Notes: generated by a model from the letters alone, not told the origin. Positions 19,572 through 27,169 are shown, counted from the stretch's first letter. The stretch is DNA of 64,000 bases from Rhodopseudomonas palustris (GCF_013415845.1 NZ_CP058907.1:4216001-4280000); one strand, 5' to 3'. Numbers and translations: made by a program.

Positions 19572-20246
19572 ATGCCCTTCCCGGTTTTTCGCTCCCCCAT
19601 TCGCGTGATCGACTCCCCCATCGATCGGCCGATCCTGGCGGCACTGGACGACGGACCGCCGCCGGTCCCGGGTGGCCGTCCGAAGGGCTGCAAGCGACTG
19701 CACACCAATGCCAAGGTCGCTCATGTGCGCCGGCTGATCGAGGAGACCTCGTTCACCTACAAGGAGATCGCGGCGAAGACCGGCGTCAGCGCCGGCACCG
19801 TCGGGCGCTGGAAGAGTGAGTTCAATTGGACGCGTCACCCACTGGCGCCGCGCGCCAGCGACACCGTGCCGACCGAGCGCGCCGGCCGCCGGCTGAAGCT
19901 GCGGATGCTCAGCAGCAAACTGCAGCAGCTCGCCGAACGCTACGCCGACGAGCTGTGGCGGGCGCCGTCGGTCGATCTCAACCGGCTGATCGAGGCCATG
20001 GAGGTCCTGAAAATGGCGCGGCTCACCCAGAAAGGGCGCGGCCGCCCTGGCAAACCTGGCCCGGCGCCCCGCACCGAAGAGGACTGGCTCGACCGCGAGC
20101 CCGCGATCCGCAAGGCCTTGACCGACATGCGTCACAACGGCGTCTTCACCACCTGCATCCCGGCCGAAGCCATGGCGCTGCTGGACGACGCCTACACTCC
20201 GCCGAAGCGAGAGGTGGTGCGGCGGGGACCGAGACGGAGGGAGTAG
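19572..20246 (+). CDS. Helix-turn-helix protein of unknown function
   Basis: 224 residues if it starts at MPFPVFRSPIRVID, which has GGAG 8 bases upstream; in-frame starts at 19500 and 19542 are possible. Residues ~60-82 (FTYKEIAAKTGVSAGTVGRW) form a clear HTH of the homeodomain/terminase-small-subunit type, preceded by GGRPKGCKRLHTNAKVAHVR. A basic linker (QKGRGRPGKPGPAPR) precedes the C-terminus, which ends RRGPRRRE. No catalytic domain is seen. Probably DNA-binding; phage ancestry is possible but unproven. It stands alone before the R-M pair, on the other strand. Confidence 0.7.
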   Translation: MPFPVFRSPIRVIDSPIDRPILAALDDGPPPVPGGRPKGCKRLHTNAKVAHVRRLIEETSFTYKEIAAKTGVSAGTVGRWKSEFNWTRHPLAPRASDTVPTERAGRRLKLRMLSSKLQQLAERYADELWRAPSVDLNRLIEAMEVLKMARLTQKGRGRPGKPGPAPRTEEDWLDREPAIRKALTDMRHNGVFTTCIPAEAMALLDDAYTPPKREVVRRGPRRRE

Positions 20247-20300
20247 GCGGAGCAATCAGCGGCGGCTTCGCCGGTGAAAACCTGCAGTCGCCACAGCATC

Positions 20301-20323
20301 ACCCTCCCCCTTGCGGGGAGGGT
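20301..20323. repeat. Short hairpin between convergent genes
   Basis: ACCCTCCCC and GGGGAGGGT pair around CTTGC. This small palindrome is of a kind often scattered in rhizobial genomes and may act as a terminator for the HTH gene. Confidence 0.5.
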
Positions 20324-20396
20324 CGAGCGGCTAAAACGAGGAGTCGAGATGGAAATGAATTCCCGCGAGCCGCCGCTGCGGCTCCAGGTCAAAGGC

Positions 20397-21374
20397 CTAG
20401 ATAGTGCCACGCTCTAGCATGGCAGTCACCATCGGAATGCCTTGATCTTTCAGCGCCTCAAAGAAACTCGCAAGAGGCATCATGTCGTTCTGAAGTGAGA
20501 AATGCATATCAACCTCCGCGTTTCTGAAAGCGCTGGTAAATGACTTAACTCTTACAGCATACACCCGCTCGAACAGCAGCTCTCGGAGCAGATTGTCGGC
20601 TCGACGGGCCGACAATACGTACCAGCTCGCCTGCTTGATGCGACTGTAAGCAAAGTTGAAGGCCGCGTGCTCCTCCGCACGAAGATTAGCCACTATAGCG
20701 TCCTCCACATCACGGATGTGGAGACCGTCCTTCGGCGAGCTTTTTAGCAGCGCCAAAAACTCCAAGGCTTCCATAGGGAGAAAATCCTTGAGAGAAGCAG
20801 CGTTCAAGTCTTGAACACCCACAATCAAGAAGATATATGGAAGATGCTGTTCTTCCTGCTTCTTTGTGGCAGCGAATATCTTATAAGTCGCTAGCGGGAA
20901 GCAATCGCCCGTCTCAAGTCCAACGAGATCGGTCGCTCGCCGGAAGTAAGACCCAAAAAACTTGATATTAAGACGGAACAATTTCCGCTGCTTACCATTG
21001 CGCAAAATGTAGTCAGTATCTGTTCTACCCTCTCGCTGATCGAGGAGTTCGACCTCATCCGTTTGCATCGCATCAGCATAAATATTCTCAAACGCAACTT
21101 CCGCGGCATGACCGAGGAGCATTGTTGAGAGGCTCATGAGAGCCGATGCTCTCGCCCTCTCACTCACCTCTGCCCCTGTTACACCGAGCACATGCTCGAC
21201 TGGGTCCGAAGCGGCCAACACGGCATCAACGAAAATCTTTCTCGAGCGAACCTCTTTGACAGCGTCCTTGGGGTCGATTCCCTTCGCGACAAGGTGAGCA
21301 GCCTTCGCGACGCGGAGCCGGCCGGGCCAATCTCCGTCCGGGAAAAGCCGGTCGAGATAGTTGAGGTACGACAT
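20397..21374 (-). CDS. Putative type II restriction endonuclease
   Basis: 325 residues starting MSYLNYLDRLFPDGDWPGRL, beginning 8 bases after the methyltransferase stop. A PD-(D/E)XK-like core is plausible: Glu in AEVAFENIY (about residue 97), Asp in GRTDTDYIL (119/121) and Lys138 in FRLNIKFFG, where Asn replaces the usual Glu/Asp two residues before Lys. The family is not certain; the call rests mainly on pairing with the methyltransferase. Composition is AT-richer than the chromosome, like its partner. The frame is complete. Confidence 0.65.
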   Translation of the reverse strand: MSYLNYLDRLFPDGDWPGRLRVAKAAHLVAKGIDPKDAVKEVRSRKIFVDAVLAASDPVEHVLGVTGAEVSERARASALMSLSTMLLGHAAEVAFENIYADAMQTDEVELLDQREGRTDTDYILRNGKQRKLFRLNIKFFGSYFRRATDLVGLETGDCFPLATYKIFAATKKQEEQHLPYIFLIVGVQDLNAASLKDFLPMEALEFLALLKSSPKDGLHIRDVEDAIVANLRAEEHAAFNFAYSRIKQASWYVLSARRADNLLRELLFERVYAVRVKSFTSAFRNAEVDMHFSLQNDMMPLASFFEALKDQGIPMVTAMLERGTI

Positions 21375-21382
21375 ATCTGAAC

Positions 21383-22372
21383 TTAGCTACCAAGCTCAGG
21401 GAAACGAATCTTAGAGGCATCCACGTAAGATGATTCGACTTCGGAGGAAATCCATTTACGCGACAAGTCCTGAGCGACCCGGCCTGTTGTATTGCTTCCT
21501 GCGAACGGGTCAATGACGACATCCCCCTCATTCGTCAGGAGCTTGATGAAGAAGTCAGGCAAGGCTGCGGGGAATCGAGCCGGATGAACCTTCAGACCGA
21601 GCCTTCGGCACTCCTTGAGGTAATCGGAGTTGCTCTCGTTGTTACCCCTAATGATCAAGTTGGAAGGAATCGACCCTCCTTGATCCTTCTGGAATTTACT
21701 GGTGATGTTGTGTCCGCTAGGACGTACTTTCGCCTTATAACCCTTCGCGATTAATCGCTTCATATCACCGCTGTATGGCACGAGGACCTGGCGATTATCT
21801 GCCTGGGGCCATTGTGACTTCGATAACCACCAGACGTATTCGACGCTATCCTTAACGCGACATCGACGAACGTTCACCCATTCCGCAGGCGCCGGAAGCT
21901 TCGCTGGATTGTACCAAAAACACTCTTGCGCCAGATGAAAACCTATCTGGTCACAAAGAGCGATTAGCAGCCGAAAATGATACAGCGACCGTGTCGGCTC
22001 GCCCTTATTATAACTACCGCCGATGTTGAGAACGAAGCTACCGTCATCCGACAGAACCCGATGGATTTGCTTCGCGAACGGAAGTAACCACTCGACATAG
22101 CGATCCTTCTCGACGTTTCCATATTCCTTTTTGAAGTGTAATCCGTAGGGCGGCGAGGTGACCACCAACTGCACGCTACGATCTGGAATTCGTTCAAGCA
22201 GCCCCAGGGAATCCATGCAATATGCCGCGCCAAAAGTCGTACGATAGGCAGGACTAACGCCCTTAACTAGCCCAGCGGGATGGACGCTTTGCCTGACTTC
22301 GACAGCTTCGATTTCACGACGCTTCAGCATGTGAACCGATTTCTTAGCAACCGCAGGCACTCCGCCTCGCAT
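21383..22372 (-). CDS. Site-specific DNA methyltransferase (probably N4-cytosine)
   Basis: 329 residues from [16 protein letters not shown] ([12 protein letters not shown] at 22330 is an alternative). Motif IV is [16 protein letters not shown] (72-86) and motif I is [10 protein letters not shown] (288-297), so the order is permuted, catalytic motif first. TSPPY with this order is typical of N4-cytosine enzymes of type II systems (the SmaI/ScaI/PvuII-like group); N6-adenine cannot be excluded. [17 protein letters not shown] sequence ([18 protein letters not shown]) precedes motif I. It should protect the host site cut by the adjoining protein. Low GC marks recent acquisition. Confidence 0.88.
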   Translation of the reverse strand: MRGGVPAVAKKSVHMLKRREIEAVEVRQSVHPAGLVKGVSPAYRTTFGAAYCMDSLGLLERIPDRSVQLVVTSPPYGLHFKKEYGNVEKDRYVEWLLPFAKQIHRVLSDDGSFVLNIGGSYNKGEPTRSLYHFRLLIALCDQIGFHLAQECFWYNPAKLPAPAEWVNVRRCRVKDSVEYVWWLSKSQWPQADNRQVLVPYSGDMKRLIAKGYKAKVRPSGHNITSKFQKDQGGSIPSNLIIRGNNESNSDYLKECRRLGLKVHPARFPAALPDFFIKLLTNEGDVVIDPFAGSNTTGRVAQDLSRKWISSEVESSYVDASKIRFPELGS

Positions 22373-22502
22373 TTCGAGCTTCCATTCAGGTGTTGGGCGC
22401 CGTCCGAAAGACGAATCGCCACATTACAGCGACTGTCCTCGTCGGCGGCATGGACGGCAAGAGGCCTCACAAAATCTGTGTCCAGCACGACGTATTGCCC
22501 CG

Positions 22503-22826
22503 TCACGCCGCCACAACGCTGATCCGCGCCGTCGCGCGCGAGCGCGGCTTTTTGCGGATGACGATCTCGACATCCTGATCGAGCGTGGTCAGCAGCGTCA
22601 TCAGCCGCTCGACCGAAAAGCCTTCCAGTTTGTAGTTGCGCAGGGCAGAGACCTTGGGCTGGTTGATCCCGAGCCTCCCGGCGGCAGCGGCTTGGCTCAG
22701 GCGAGCGCGGTCGATCACCGCGTTCAGAGCGTAGGCGAGCCTGAGCTTGGTCTGCCTCTCCTCCGCGTCGGCCATGCCCAGGTCAGCAAACACATTGCCG
22801 CTGCCGCGGGTGATCTCAGCTGCCAT
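22503..22826 (-). CDS. HigA/XRE-type antitoxin
   Basis: 107 residues from MAAEITRGSGNVFADLGMAD, the conserved opening of XRE antitoxins paired with Gp49/HigB-like toxins; AAAGG lies 5 bases upstream. A GTG start 30 bases further up (22856, MMARTTASKG) would overlap the toxin remnant. The HTH is LSQAAAAGRLGINQPKVSAL with LEGFSVERLMTLLTTLDQDV after it, as in the family. It should bind toxin and repress its own operon. The frame is intact although the toxin gene before it is broken. Confidence 0.88.
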   Translation of the reverse strand: MAAEITRGSGNVFADLGMADAEERQTKLRLAYALNAVIDRARLSQAAAAGRLGINQPKVSALRNYKLEGFSVERLMTLLTTLDQDVEIVIRKKPRSRATARISVVAA

Positions 22827-22833
22827 GCCTTTG

Positions 22834-23215
22834 CTAGCGGTCGTTCTCGCCATCACGGGCCTCGTCGTCCTGTCGGGCGAGCTTCAGCCGCCGCGCAATG
22901 AGTTCGATATCGCCGCGCGCGGTTCGGATCCCGCGCGGCGATATTTTCTGGAATGCGTGCAGCACGTGGACAGCGTGCCGGAAGCGCACCGTATAGACCG
23001 CCCGGTAGGTGTCGCAGTCGAATCGTCGACCATTTCGAACACGCCCGGCCCCTCGCCCTTCCAGGGCTTGGCGCGCGGATGCTCGCCGCGGAACTGCGCC
23101 AGCCCCAGCACATTGCCGATTTCGCGCTGCACCGGCAACGAAAGGCACACAGGCCCTCGTTCGATGAGCCCATCCAATGGAGCGGCTTTTCTCCGCTTAC
23201 AAGTCGCGGCTGCAT
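22834..23215 (-). pseudogene. Gp49/HigB-type toxin, inactivated by two single-base deletions
   Basis: Three reading frames joined in order give the complete toxin: MQPRLVSGEKPLHWMGSS..., then LPVQREIGNVLGLAQF...KPWKGEGPGVFEMVDD, then FDCDTYRAVYTVRFRHAV...PRGIRTARGDIELIARRL. The frame breaks fall near 23141 (one C lost in what should read TTTCCGTTGCC) and near 23021 (one T lost in GATTTCGAC). Intact members are ribosome-dependent or free mRNA interferases of the RelE/HigB fold. Its stop lies 7 bases before the antitoxin ATG. Sequencing error at both sites is possible but less likely than decay. Confidence 0.82.
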
Positions 23216-23221
23216 GACAAT

Positions 23222-23237
23222 ATCCCAATTTTGGGAT
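23222..23237. promoter_or_regulatory. Perfect palindrome, candidate antitoxin operator
   Basis: ATCCCAATTTTGGGAT is a 16-bp perfect palindrome 7 bases upstream of the toxin start. HigA-type antitoxins bind such palindromes at their own promoters, so it is the likely autoregulatory operator. Confidence 0.6.
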
Positions 23238-23256
23238 GCGAACAACGGGAGTAAAT

Positions 23257-23271
23257 GTTCTTTGTTTGTTC
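23257..23271. promoter_or_regulatory. LexA (SOS) box upstream of the toxin-antitoxin locus
   Basis: GTTC-TTTGTTT-GTTC fits the alphaproteobacterial LexA consensus GTTC-N7-GTTC exactly. It lies 42 bases before the toxin start; the only other nearby gene ends at 23323 and reads towards it, so the TA operon is the only plausible target. Confidence 0.65.
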
Positions 23272-23322
23272 TTATCATGAAAAAGCCGAGGCCGGCAAGG
23301 GTTGAGACATCTGCTGGGGTTA

Positions 23323-24141
23323 TTACTTCCCCCCAAACAGCCCGTTCAGCTCCGCGCCCTTGGTCGCCCCGCCGAATGCCGTGAACGTGCCCTGCTCGGC
23401 GATCTCGCGCGCGGCGCCGAGGAAGCCGGCCCAGGCGCAGCGCGCCAGCGAGCCGCCGACGCTGATGCGGCGGACGCCGAGGTCGGCGAGCAGCGGCACC
23501 GTCATGCTCGGCTGCGCGATCAACACGTTGAGCGGCTTCGGCGCCACCGCCTTCACCAGCGTGGTGATCTCGGCCTCGGTGGTGACGCCCGGCGCGTACA
23601 GGCAATCGGCGCCGGCCTCGGCGAACGCCACCAGCCGCGCGGCTGTCTTGGCGAGATCGCGCTCGCCCTTGAAGAAGCCTTCGCAGCGCGCCACCAGCAC
23701 GACGTCCTCACCCGACGCGTCGATCGCCGCCCGCGCCGCCTTGATCCGCTCGGCGGCGAGCGCATCGTCGTAGAACGGCTGCGCCGGATCGGAGGTCGTA
23801 TTCTCGATCGACAGCCCGGCGATGCCGGTGGCGATCGCGCGCGTCACATTGGCGGCGACGCCGTCGGGGCTGTCGGCAAAGCCGTTCTCGAAATCGGCAT
23901 TGATCGGCAGATCCACCGCCGCGCACAGCGTCGTCAGATGCGCCAGCACGTCGTCGCAGCTCACCTGATTGTCCGCCCGCCCCGCCGACCACGCAAAGCC
24001 CGCACTGGTCGAGGCCAGCGCCTGAAACCCGAGCGACGCGAGCGCCCGCGCCGAGCCGACATCCCACGGATTCGGCAGCACGAAGCAGCCGGCCTCGTGC
24101 AGCTTGCGAAACGTGGCACGCTTGGCGGCGGTCGTGATCAT
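23323..24141 (-). CDS. Isocitrate lyase/PEP mutase family protein
   Basis: 272 residues from MITTAAKRATFRKLHEAGCF. The superfamily fold is clear: VLPNPWDVGSARALASLG, INADFENGFADSPDGVA (metal and substrate Asp/Glu), GLSIENTTSDP and VLVARCEGFFKGERD. The catalytic Cys of true isocitrate and methylisocitrate lyases (KKCGH) is absent, so it belongs to the oxaloacetate/phosphonopyruvate hydrolase-like group with unassigned substrate. The ATG chosen follows a GGAGAT (24146-24151). Its upstream region is dispersed element copy B, and a truncated copy of the same start lies at 25133. Confidence 0.82.
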   Translation of the reverse strand: MITTAAKRATFRKLHEAGCFVLPNPWDVGSARALASLGFQALASTSAGFAWSAGRADNQVSCDDVLAHLTTLCAAVDLPINADFENGFADSPDGVAANVTRAIATGIAGLSIENTTSDPAQPFYDDALAAERIKAARAAIDASGEDVVLVARCEGFFKGERDLAKTAARLVAFAEAGADCLYAPGVTTEAEITTLVKAVAPKPLNVLIAQPSMTVPLLADLGVRRISVGGSLARCAWAGFLGAAREIAEQGTFTAFGGATKGAELNGLFGGK

Positions 24142-24345
24142 TGGCGATCTCCCTGTGATGTTGGCTGTTGTTGGCGGGACGCTAGCACGGGGCCGACCGC
24201 GGCGTCGAAGCCGCCGACGACAGCCGAAGTGTCCCACCCTGCGACAGCCGCCACCACGCGCCTTAACGTTCCGAACGCAGCTGGAACAAAGCGGTGACGA
24301 ATCACAGCGAATCGAGCTGGGCGGCAAGCAGCCGTCTGCATCTCG
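24133..24345. repeat. Dispersed element, copy B (upstream region of the ICL/PEPM gene)
   Basis: Aligns along its whole length with copy C (25113-25345), including the first codons of the gene (ATGATCAC), gacgctagcacgg, gcgtcgaagcc, gtgtcccaccctgcgacag, cttaacgttccgaacgcag and aaagcggtgacgaatcacag. A GAAC-N7-GAAC motif sits at 24273-24287. Read on the minus strand, 24368-24138 is one open frame (MFAWATWGEM...RFAVIRHRFVPAAF). Confidence 0.75.
24273..24287. promoter_or_regulatory. LexA-box-like motif in copy B
   Basis: GAAC-GCAGCTG-GAAC matches GTTC-N7-GTTC read from the other strand. It is about 130 bases before the ICL/PEPM start. The spacer is GC-rich, unlike the AT-rich spacer in the recA box, so LexA binding is uncertain. 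Confidence 0.35.
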
Positions 24346-24457
24346 CCCCAGGTCGCCCATGCGAACACAAGCGCTGGGCGAGCCTGTTCACTCGCTCAGA
24401 CGCGAAAGCGGGCCGAACGTTAACGGATCGCTCGCGGACGCCGGCCGTCTGGAGCGA

Positions 24458-24841
24458 TCAAGGCTGCGCCTTCAAGCTGACCGTCGACTGAATTGTCCCG
24501 CTGACGTTGTAGCCGGTCGGCTGCTGGAGCTGCGGCGGTCGGCCCTCGATCTGCCGGACGTTGCTGTTGACGGAGTCCAGCTTGCAATCCTTGGCGATCG
24601 TACTGCGCAGCAGCTCGCATTCCCGCGCCGCCAGTTGAAATACGATCTTACGTGCCTGATCGAGCTTTTGCGGCAGCTCGTCCTCAGCACCGCTCCCGGA
24701 CATGAAGAAGGAGAGCGTGGTCTGCACGCGAACCGGCGTGCCCTGCCCATCAGCGACAGCAGGCGCCGTCTGTGCGGCGACGGGACCGGCCAGCAACACA
24801 GAAGCGGCCGCGGCAAGATAGGAATACTTCAATGGTAACAT
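24458..24841 (-). CDS. Exported protein of unknown function (127 aa)
   Basis: Starts at MLPLKYSYLAAAASVLLAGP with AGGGGAT upstream; a 25-residue signal peptide ends PVAAQ-TAPAV. The mature part has two Cys (in AARECELL and AKDCKLD) that could form a periplasmic disulfide, and ends with a beta-type stretch (YNVSGTIQSTVSLKAQP). A longer in-frame start at 24925 would hide the signal peptide. No family recognised. Confidence 0.75.
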   Translation of the reverse strand: MLPLKYSYLAAAASVLLAGPVAAQTAPAVADGQGTPVRVQTTLSFFMSGSGAEDELPQKLDQARKIVFQLAARECELLRSTIAKDCKLDSVNSNVRQIEGRPPQLQQPTGYNVSGTIQSTVSLKAQP

Positions 24842-24988
24842 TGACACATCCCCTGCGATCAGAAACGGCACGAACGTATCAGCGATGGATTGAGGCGGGA
24901 TGAAGTACTCCGATGAATAACGCAAATGCCGAAGACGGATGGATTCATCGCACGTAAATTGGCCCTTGAGTTAGGACGCTAGCGCCTC

Positions 24989-25012
24989 GACGTTCGATCC
25001 TTTCGGAGATTT
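24989..25012 (+). pseudogene. Remnant of a fic gene start
   Basis: 24 bases match the first codons of the intact fic gene (25834-25857) at 22 positions, encoding TFDPFGD; the frame then runs to a stop at 25030 and similarity fades. It looks like a truncated, decayed duplicate of the fic 5' end. Confidence 0.55.
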
Positions 25013-25073
25013 GACGAAAGCGACTTTCTGAAGTTCGTGTAAGGCGGATGATAGTAACGTCAGCCGCCATCGC

Positions 25074-25133
25074 TCAAACGGAGCGATGCGCTTCGCTACC
25101 GTGCACTATGGGCGTGGCGGCCGGAGTGATCAT
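25074..25133 (-). pseudogene. Truncated start of an ICL/PEPM-like gene
   Basis: MITPAATPIVHGSEAHRSV ends after 19 codons. Its first codons and about 210 bases upstream match the intact gene at 24141, whose product begins MITTAAKRAT. A duplicate of promoter plus start that lost the rest of its gene. Confidence 0.6.
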
Positions 25134-25345
25134 CGGCAGCCTCCCTGTCGTGTCGGCTGTTGTTTGACAGGACGCTAGCACGGCGCCCCTCGCAGCGTCG
25201 AAGCCACCGATGACAGCCGAGGTGTCCCACCCTGCGACAGCTGTCACCGCCCGCCTTAACGTTCCGAACGCAGCCGGAACAAAGCGGTGACGAATCACAG
25301 CGAATCGGGCCGCGCGGGAAGCCGCGAACTGCATGTCGCGAGGAT
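25113..25345. repeat. Dispersed element, copy C
   Basis: Second long copy of the element described at 24133, with diverged edges. It includes GAAC-GCAGCCG-GAAC at 25266-25280, the same position as in copy B, and keeps the same minus-strand frame open (RFAVIRHRFVPAAFGTLRR, then GWDTSAVIGGFDA). It lies between the fic remnant and the intact fic operon. Confidence 0.75.
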
Positions 25346-25595
25346 GCGAGCGCCGACACACCAGGGATGGACCATGCGTAGACGCTGCACGATCATTCCG
25401 GGGTCAAGAACGTTAACGTGGGAGGGCCGGGACAGCGCGCCGGCGCTCAAGCGGAGTGAACGCACGGTGGACCAAACTGTCGATCATTCGCGAGCCGGTA
25501 GCCAAGCCTCTGCTCGATCCACCAGCCCCCTTTTCAACGGTTTTCTTTTGGATTTTCAGGACTTTAAATGCTATAAAGGGCAAGGAGAAAGTCCG
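25346..25595. other. Leader region of the fic operon
   Basis: No gene. A plausible sigma-70-type promoter, TTGGAT-18 bp-TATAAA, lies at 25548-25577 and a strong AAGGAGA at 25582-25588 just before the antitoxin ATG. The promoter area is distinctly AT-rich. Confidence 0.45.
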
Positions 25596-25835
25596 ATGTC
25601 CGGCCAACGAAATGCCACTGCAGACTTGATCGCCGACCTGGCTCGGCAGTACCGGGTTCAGCTCACCGCGACCGAATCCGATGTCCTCGCGCACCACATC
25701 AGCCGACTGGCGGGCGATGACGTTATCCTGGACGATATCGAGCAGACGTTGATGTCGCTGCAGCGCGCGGGACATTTGAGCCGGCGCGATCTGGTCCGCC
25801 TGCAGGCGCGCTACCTGCGCGAATCCAGGCCGTGA
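25596..25835 (+). CDS. Small Fic-partner protein, putative antitoxin (79 aa)
   Basis: MSGQRNATADLIADLARQYR opens an all-helical 79-residue protein with a strong RBS. It precedes fic and its stop overlaps the fic GTG start (GTGA), the arrangement of VbhA/YhfG-type antitoxins. I do not find the inhibitory (S/T)xxxE(G/N) helix motif of known Fic antitoxins, so inhibition may work differently or the motif has diverged. The second half (LSRRDLVRLQARYLRESRP) is basic. Confidence 0.72.
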   Translation: MSGQRNATADLIADLARQYRVQLTATESDVLAHHISRLAGDDVILDDIEQTLMSLQRAGHLSRRDLVRLQARYLRESRP

Positions 25836-26557
25836 CGTTCGATCCCTTCGGCGATTTTGACACGCAAGGCTATTTGCGCAATTTCGAGAAGGAGAAAGAC
25901 CTCGGGATCGTGCGCCGGCTGGAGCATACGTCGTTCACAACTGGACTGCCCGAAGCGTTCGCGCACCTCGCTCAAGTTGATCTCATTCAATACGATCACG
26001 TTCTGGACACCCATCGCATTCTATTCGACGCGATCTATCCCTGGGCCGGAGAGGATCGCATGCAGACGGCTCCTTTGCTCGCCGTCAGCAAGGCTGGGGT
26101 CTTGTTTGCGCATCCTGCGGACATCCGCTCTGCGGTCGACTATGCGCTTGAGCATGGTCAGGACCGGGACTTCATGGCGGCCAGAGCGGGCGAGGTCATG
26201 GGCTATCTGGCCTACGGCCACCCGTTCCTCGACGGCAATGGTCGCACCATCATGGTCATTCACTCGGTGCTGTCGCAACGGGCCGGTTTCAGCATCAACT
26301 GGGCGAAAACCGACAAGACCGAGTATCTTCGTGCCTTGACCAAAGAACTCGAGACCCCAGGCAAGGGCATTCTCGACGGCTACCTGCAAGCGTTCATCGG
26401 AAAGCCGATCGCGTACGAACGCCTCGGAGATATCGTCCTCCAGACGCCGGGACTCGCCAGCAACGTGGAGGACACAAATGTCGTTGCGGGTAGTGCTTCC
26501 GAACCAGAGCTGCAGGCCCAGTACGAACAACAGAGAACGATGCGGACCAGCGGTTGA
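25832..26557 (+). CDS. Fic family protein (nucleotidyl/AMP transferase-type toxin)
   Basis: 241 residues from GTG: MTFDPFGDFDTQGYLRNFEK. The Fic motif is HPFLDGNGRTIM (130-141), with catalytic His130, Asp134 and Arg138; the usual second Arg (HxFx[D/E]GNGRxxR) is Met141. IYPWAGEDR (69-76) matches the usual Fic flap sequence F.WAG..R. Fic enzymes transfer AMP or other groups to target hydroxyls, such as gyrase in the VbhT/FicT toxins. The C-terminal 40 residues look disordered. It is translationally coupled to the partner protein. A fragment of a second copy of its start lies about 840 bases upstream. Confidence 0.87.
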   Translation: MTFDPFGDFDTQGYLRNFEKEKDLGIVRRLEHTSFTTGLPEAFAHLAQVDLIQYDHVLDTHRILFDAIYPWAGEDRMQTAPLLAVSKAGVLFAHPADIRSAVDYALEHGQDRDFMAARAGEVMGYLAYGHPFLDGNGRTIMVIHSVLSQRAGFSINWAKTDKTEYLRALTKELETPGKGILDGYLQAFIGKPIAYERLGDIVLQTPGLASNVEDTNVVAGSASEPELQAQYEQQRTMRTSG

Positions 26558-26623
26558 AACTCCGCTATGGCCGTAGAGGCGGTTATCAGTTTGAAGCTGG
26601 CGCCTATGCCACTCGCGCGCGGT

Positions 26624-27121
26624 TCATGAGGCGACGCTGAGGACCTCCAACTCCTGCGCCCCCTTCCCCACAACGTCGCCGACGCTCTTGCCCATCAGCA
26701 GCCGTGCTACCGGCGCAACGAACGAGATCGTGCCGGCGTTGGGGTCGGCTTCGTCTTCGCCGACGATGCGGTAGGTCTGGACGCGGCCGTCGGCGCGTCG
26801 GAAGGTGACGGTGGAGCCGAAGGCAATCTCATCGGTCGAGGACGGATCTGGCATCACTTGCGCGCTGCGCACACGTGCCGCGTAGTAGCGCGCGTCACGC
26901 AACGGGATCGCTTCGGCGCGGCGGCGTTCGTTGACGTCCTCGATCGCACCAGCGGCTTCGAGCGCGGCCTTCGCCTCCGCAAGCAGCCCCTCGAGCGCGG
27001 CCAGCCCGGCGGCGGTGACGAGGTTCGGATGCGGCGAGATCGGACGATCCGGCAGCACGGTCTCCGAGGCGGTCTCGGCACTGTCTTCCTTGGTGAAAGC
27101 GACGCTCAAGTTGGACTCCAT
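26624..27121 (-). CDS. GreA/GreB-family transcription elongation factor-like protein
   Basis: 165 residues from MESNLSVAFTKEDSAETASE; an in-frame start 36 bases up is less likely. The N-terminal part (LVTAAGLAALEGLLAEAKAA...ERRRAEAIPLRDARYYAARV) is the two-helix coiled coil and the C-terminal part (FGSTVTFRRADGRVQTYRIVGEDEADPNAGTISF...LLMGKSVGDVV) is the FKBP-like RNA polymerase-binding domain. The acidic tip of true Gre factors is not clearly kept. It may bind RNA polymerase without cleavage activity, as in Gfh/Rnk-like relatives. Confidence 0.82.
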   Translation of the reverse strand: MESNLSVAFTKEDSAETASETVLPDRPISPHPNLVTAAGLAALEGLLAEAKAALEAAGAIEDVNERRRAEAIPLRDARYYAARVRSAQVMPDPSSTDEIAFGSTVTFRRADGRVQTYRIVGEDEADPNAGTISFVAPVARLLMGKSVGDVVGKGAQELEVLSVAS

Positions 27122-27169
27122 TGACGGTCGCCGGACGGCGACCTGACGCAGTGACACAGCAGTCCTCGA

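Noticed and set aside
23278..23384. Short plus-strand frame MKKPRPARVETSAG after the SOS box
   Set aside because: About 35 codons, overlaps the end of the ICL/PEPM gene on the other strand, no RBS; not treated as the target of the LexA box.
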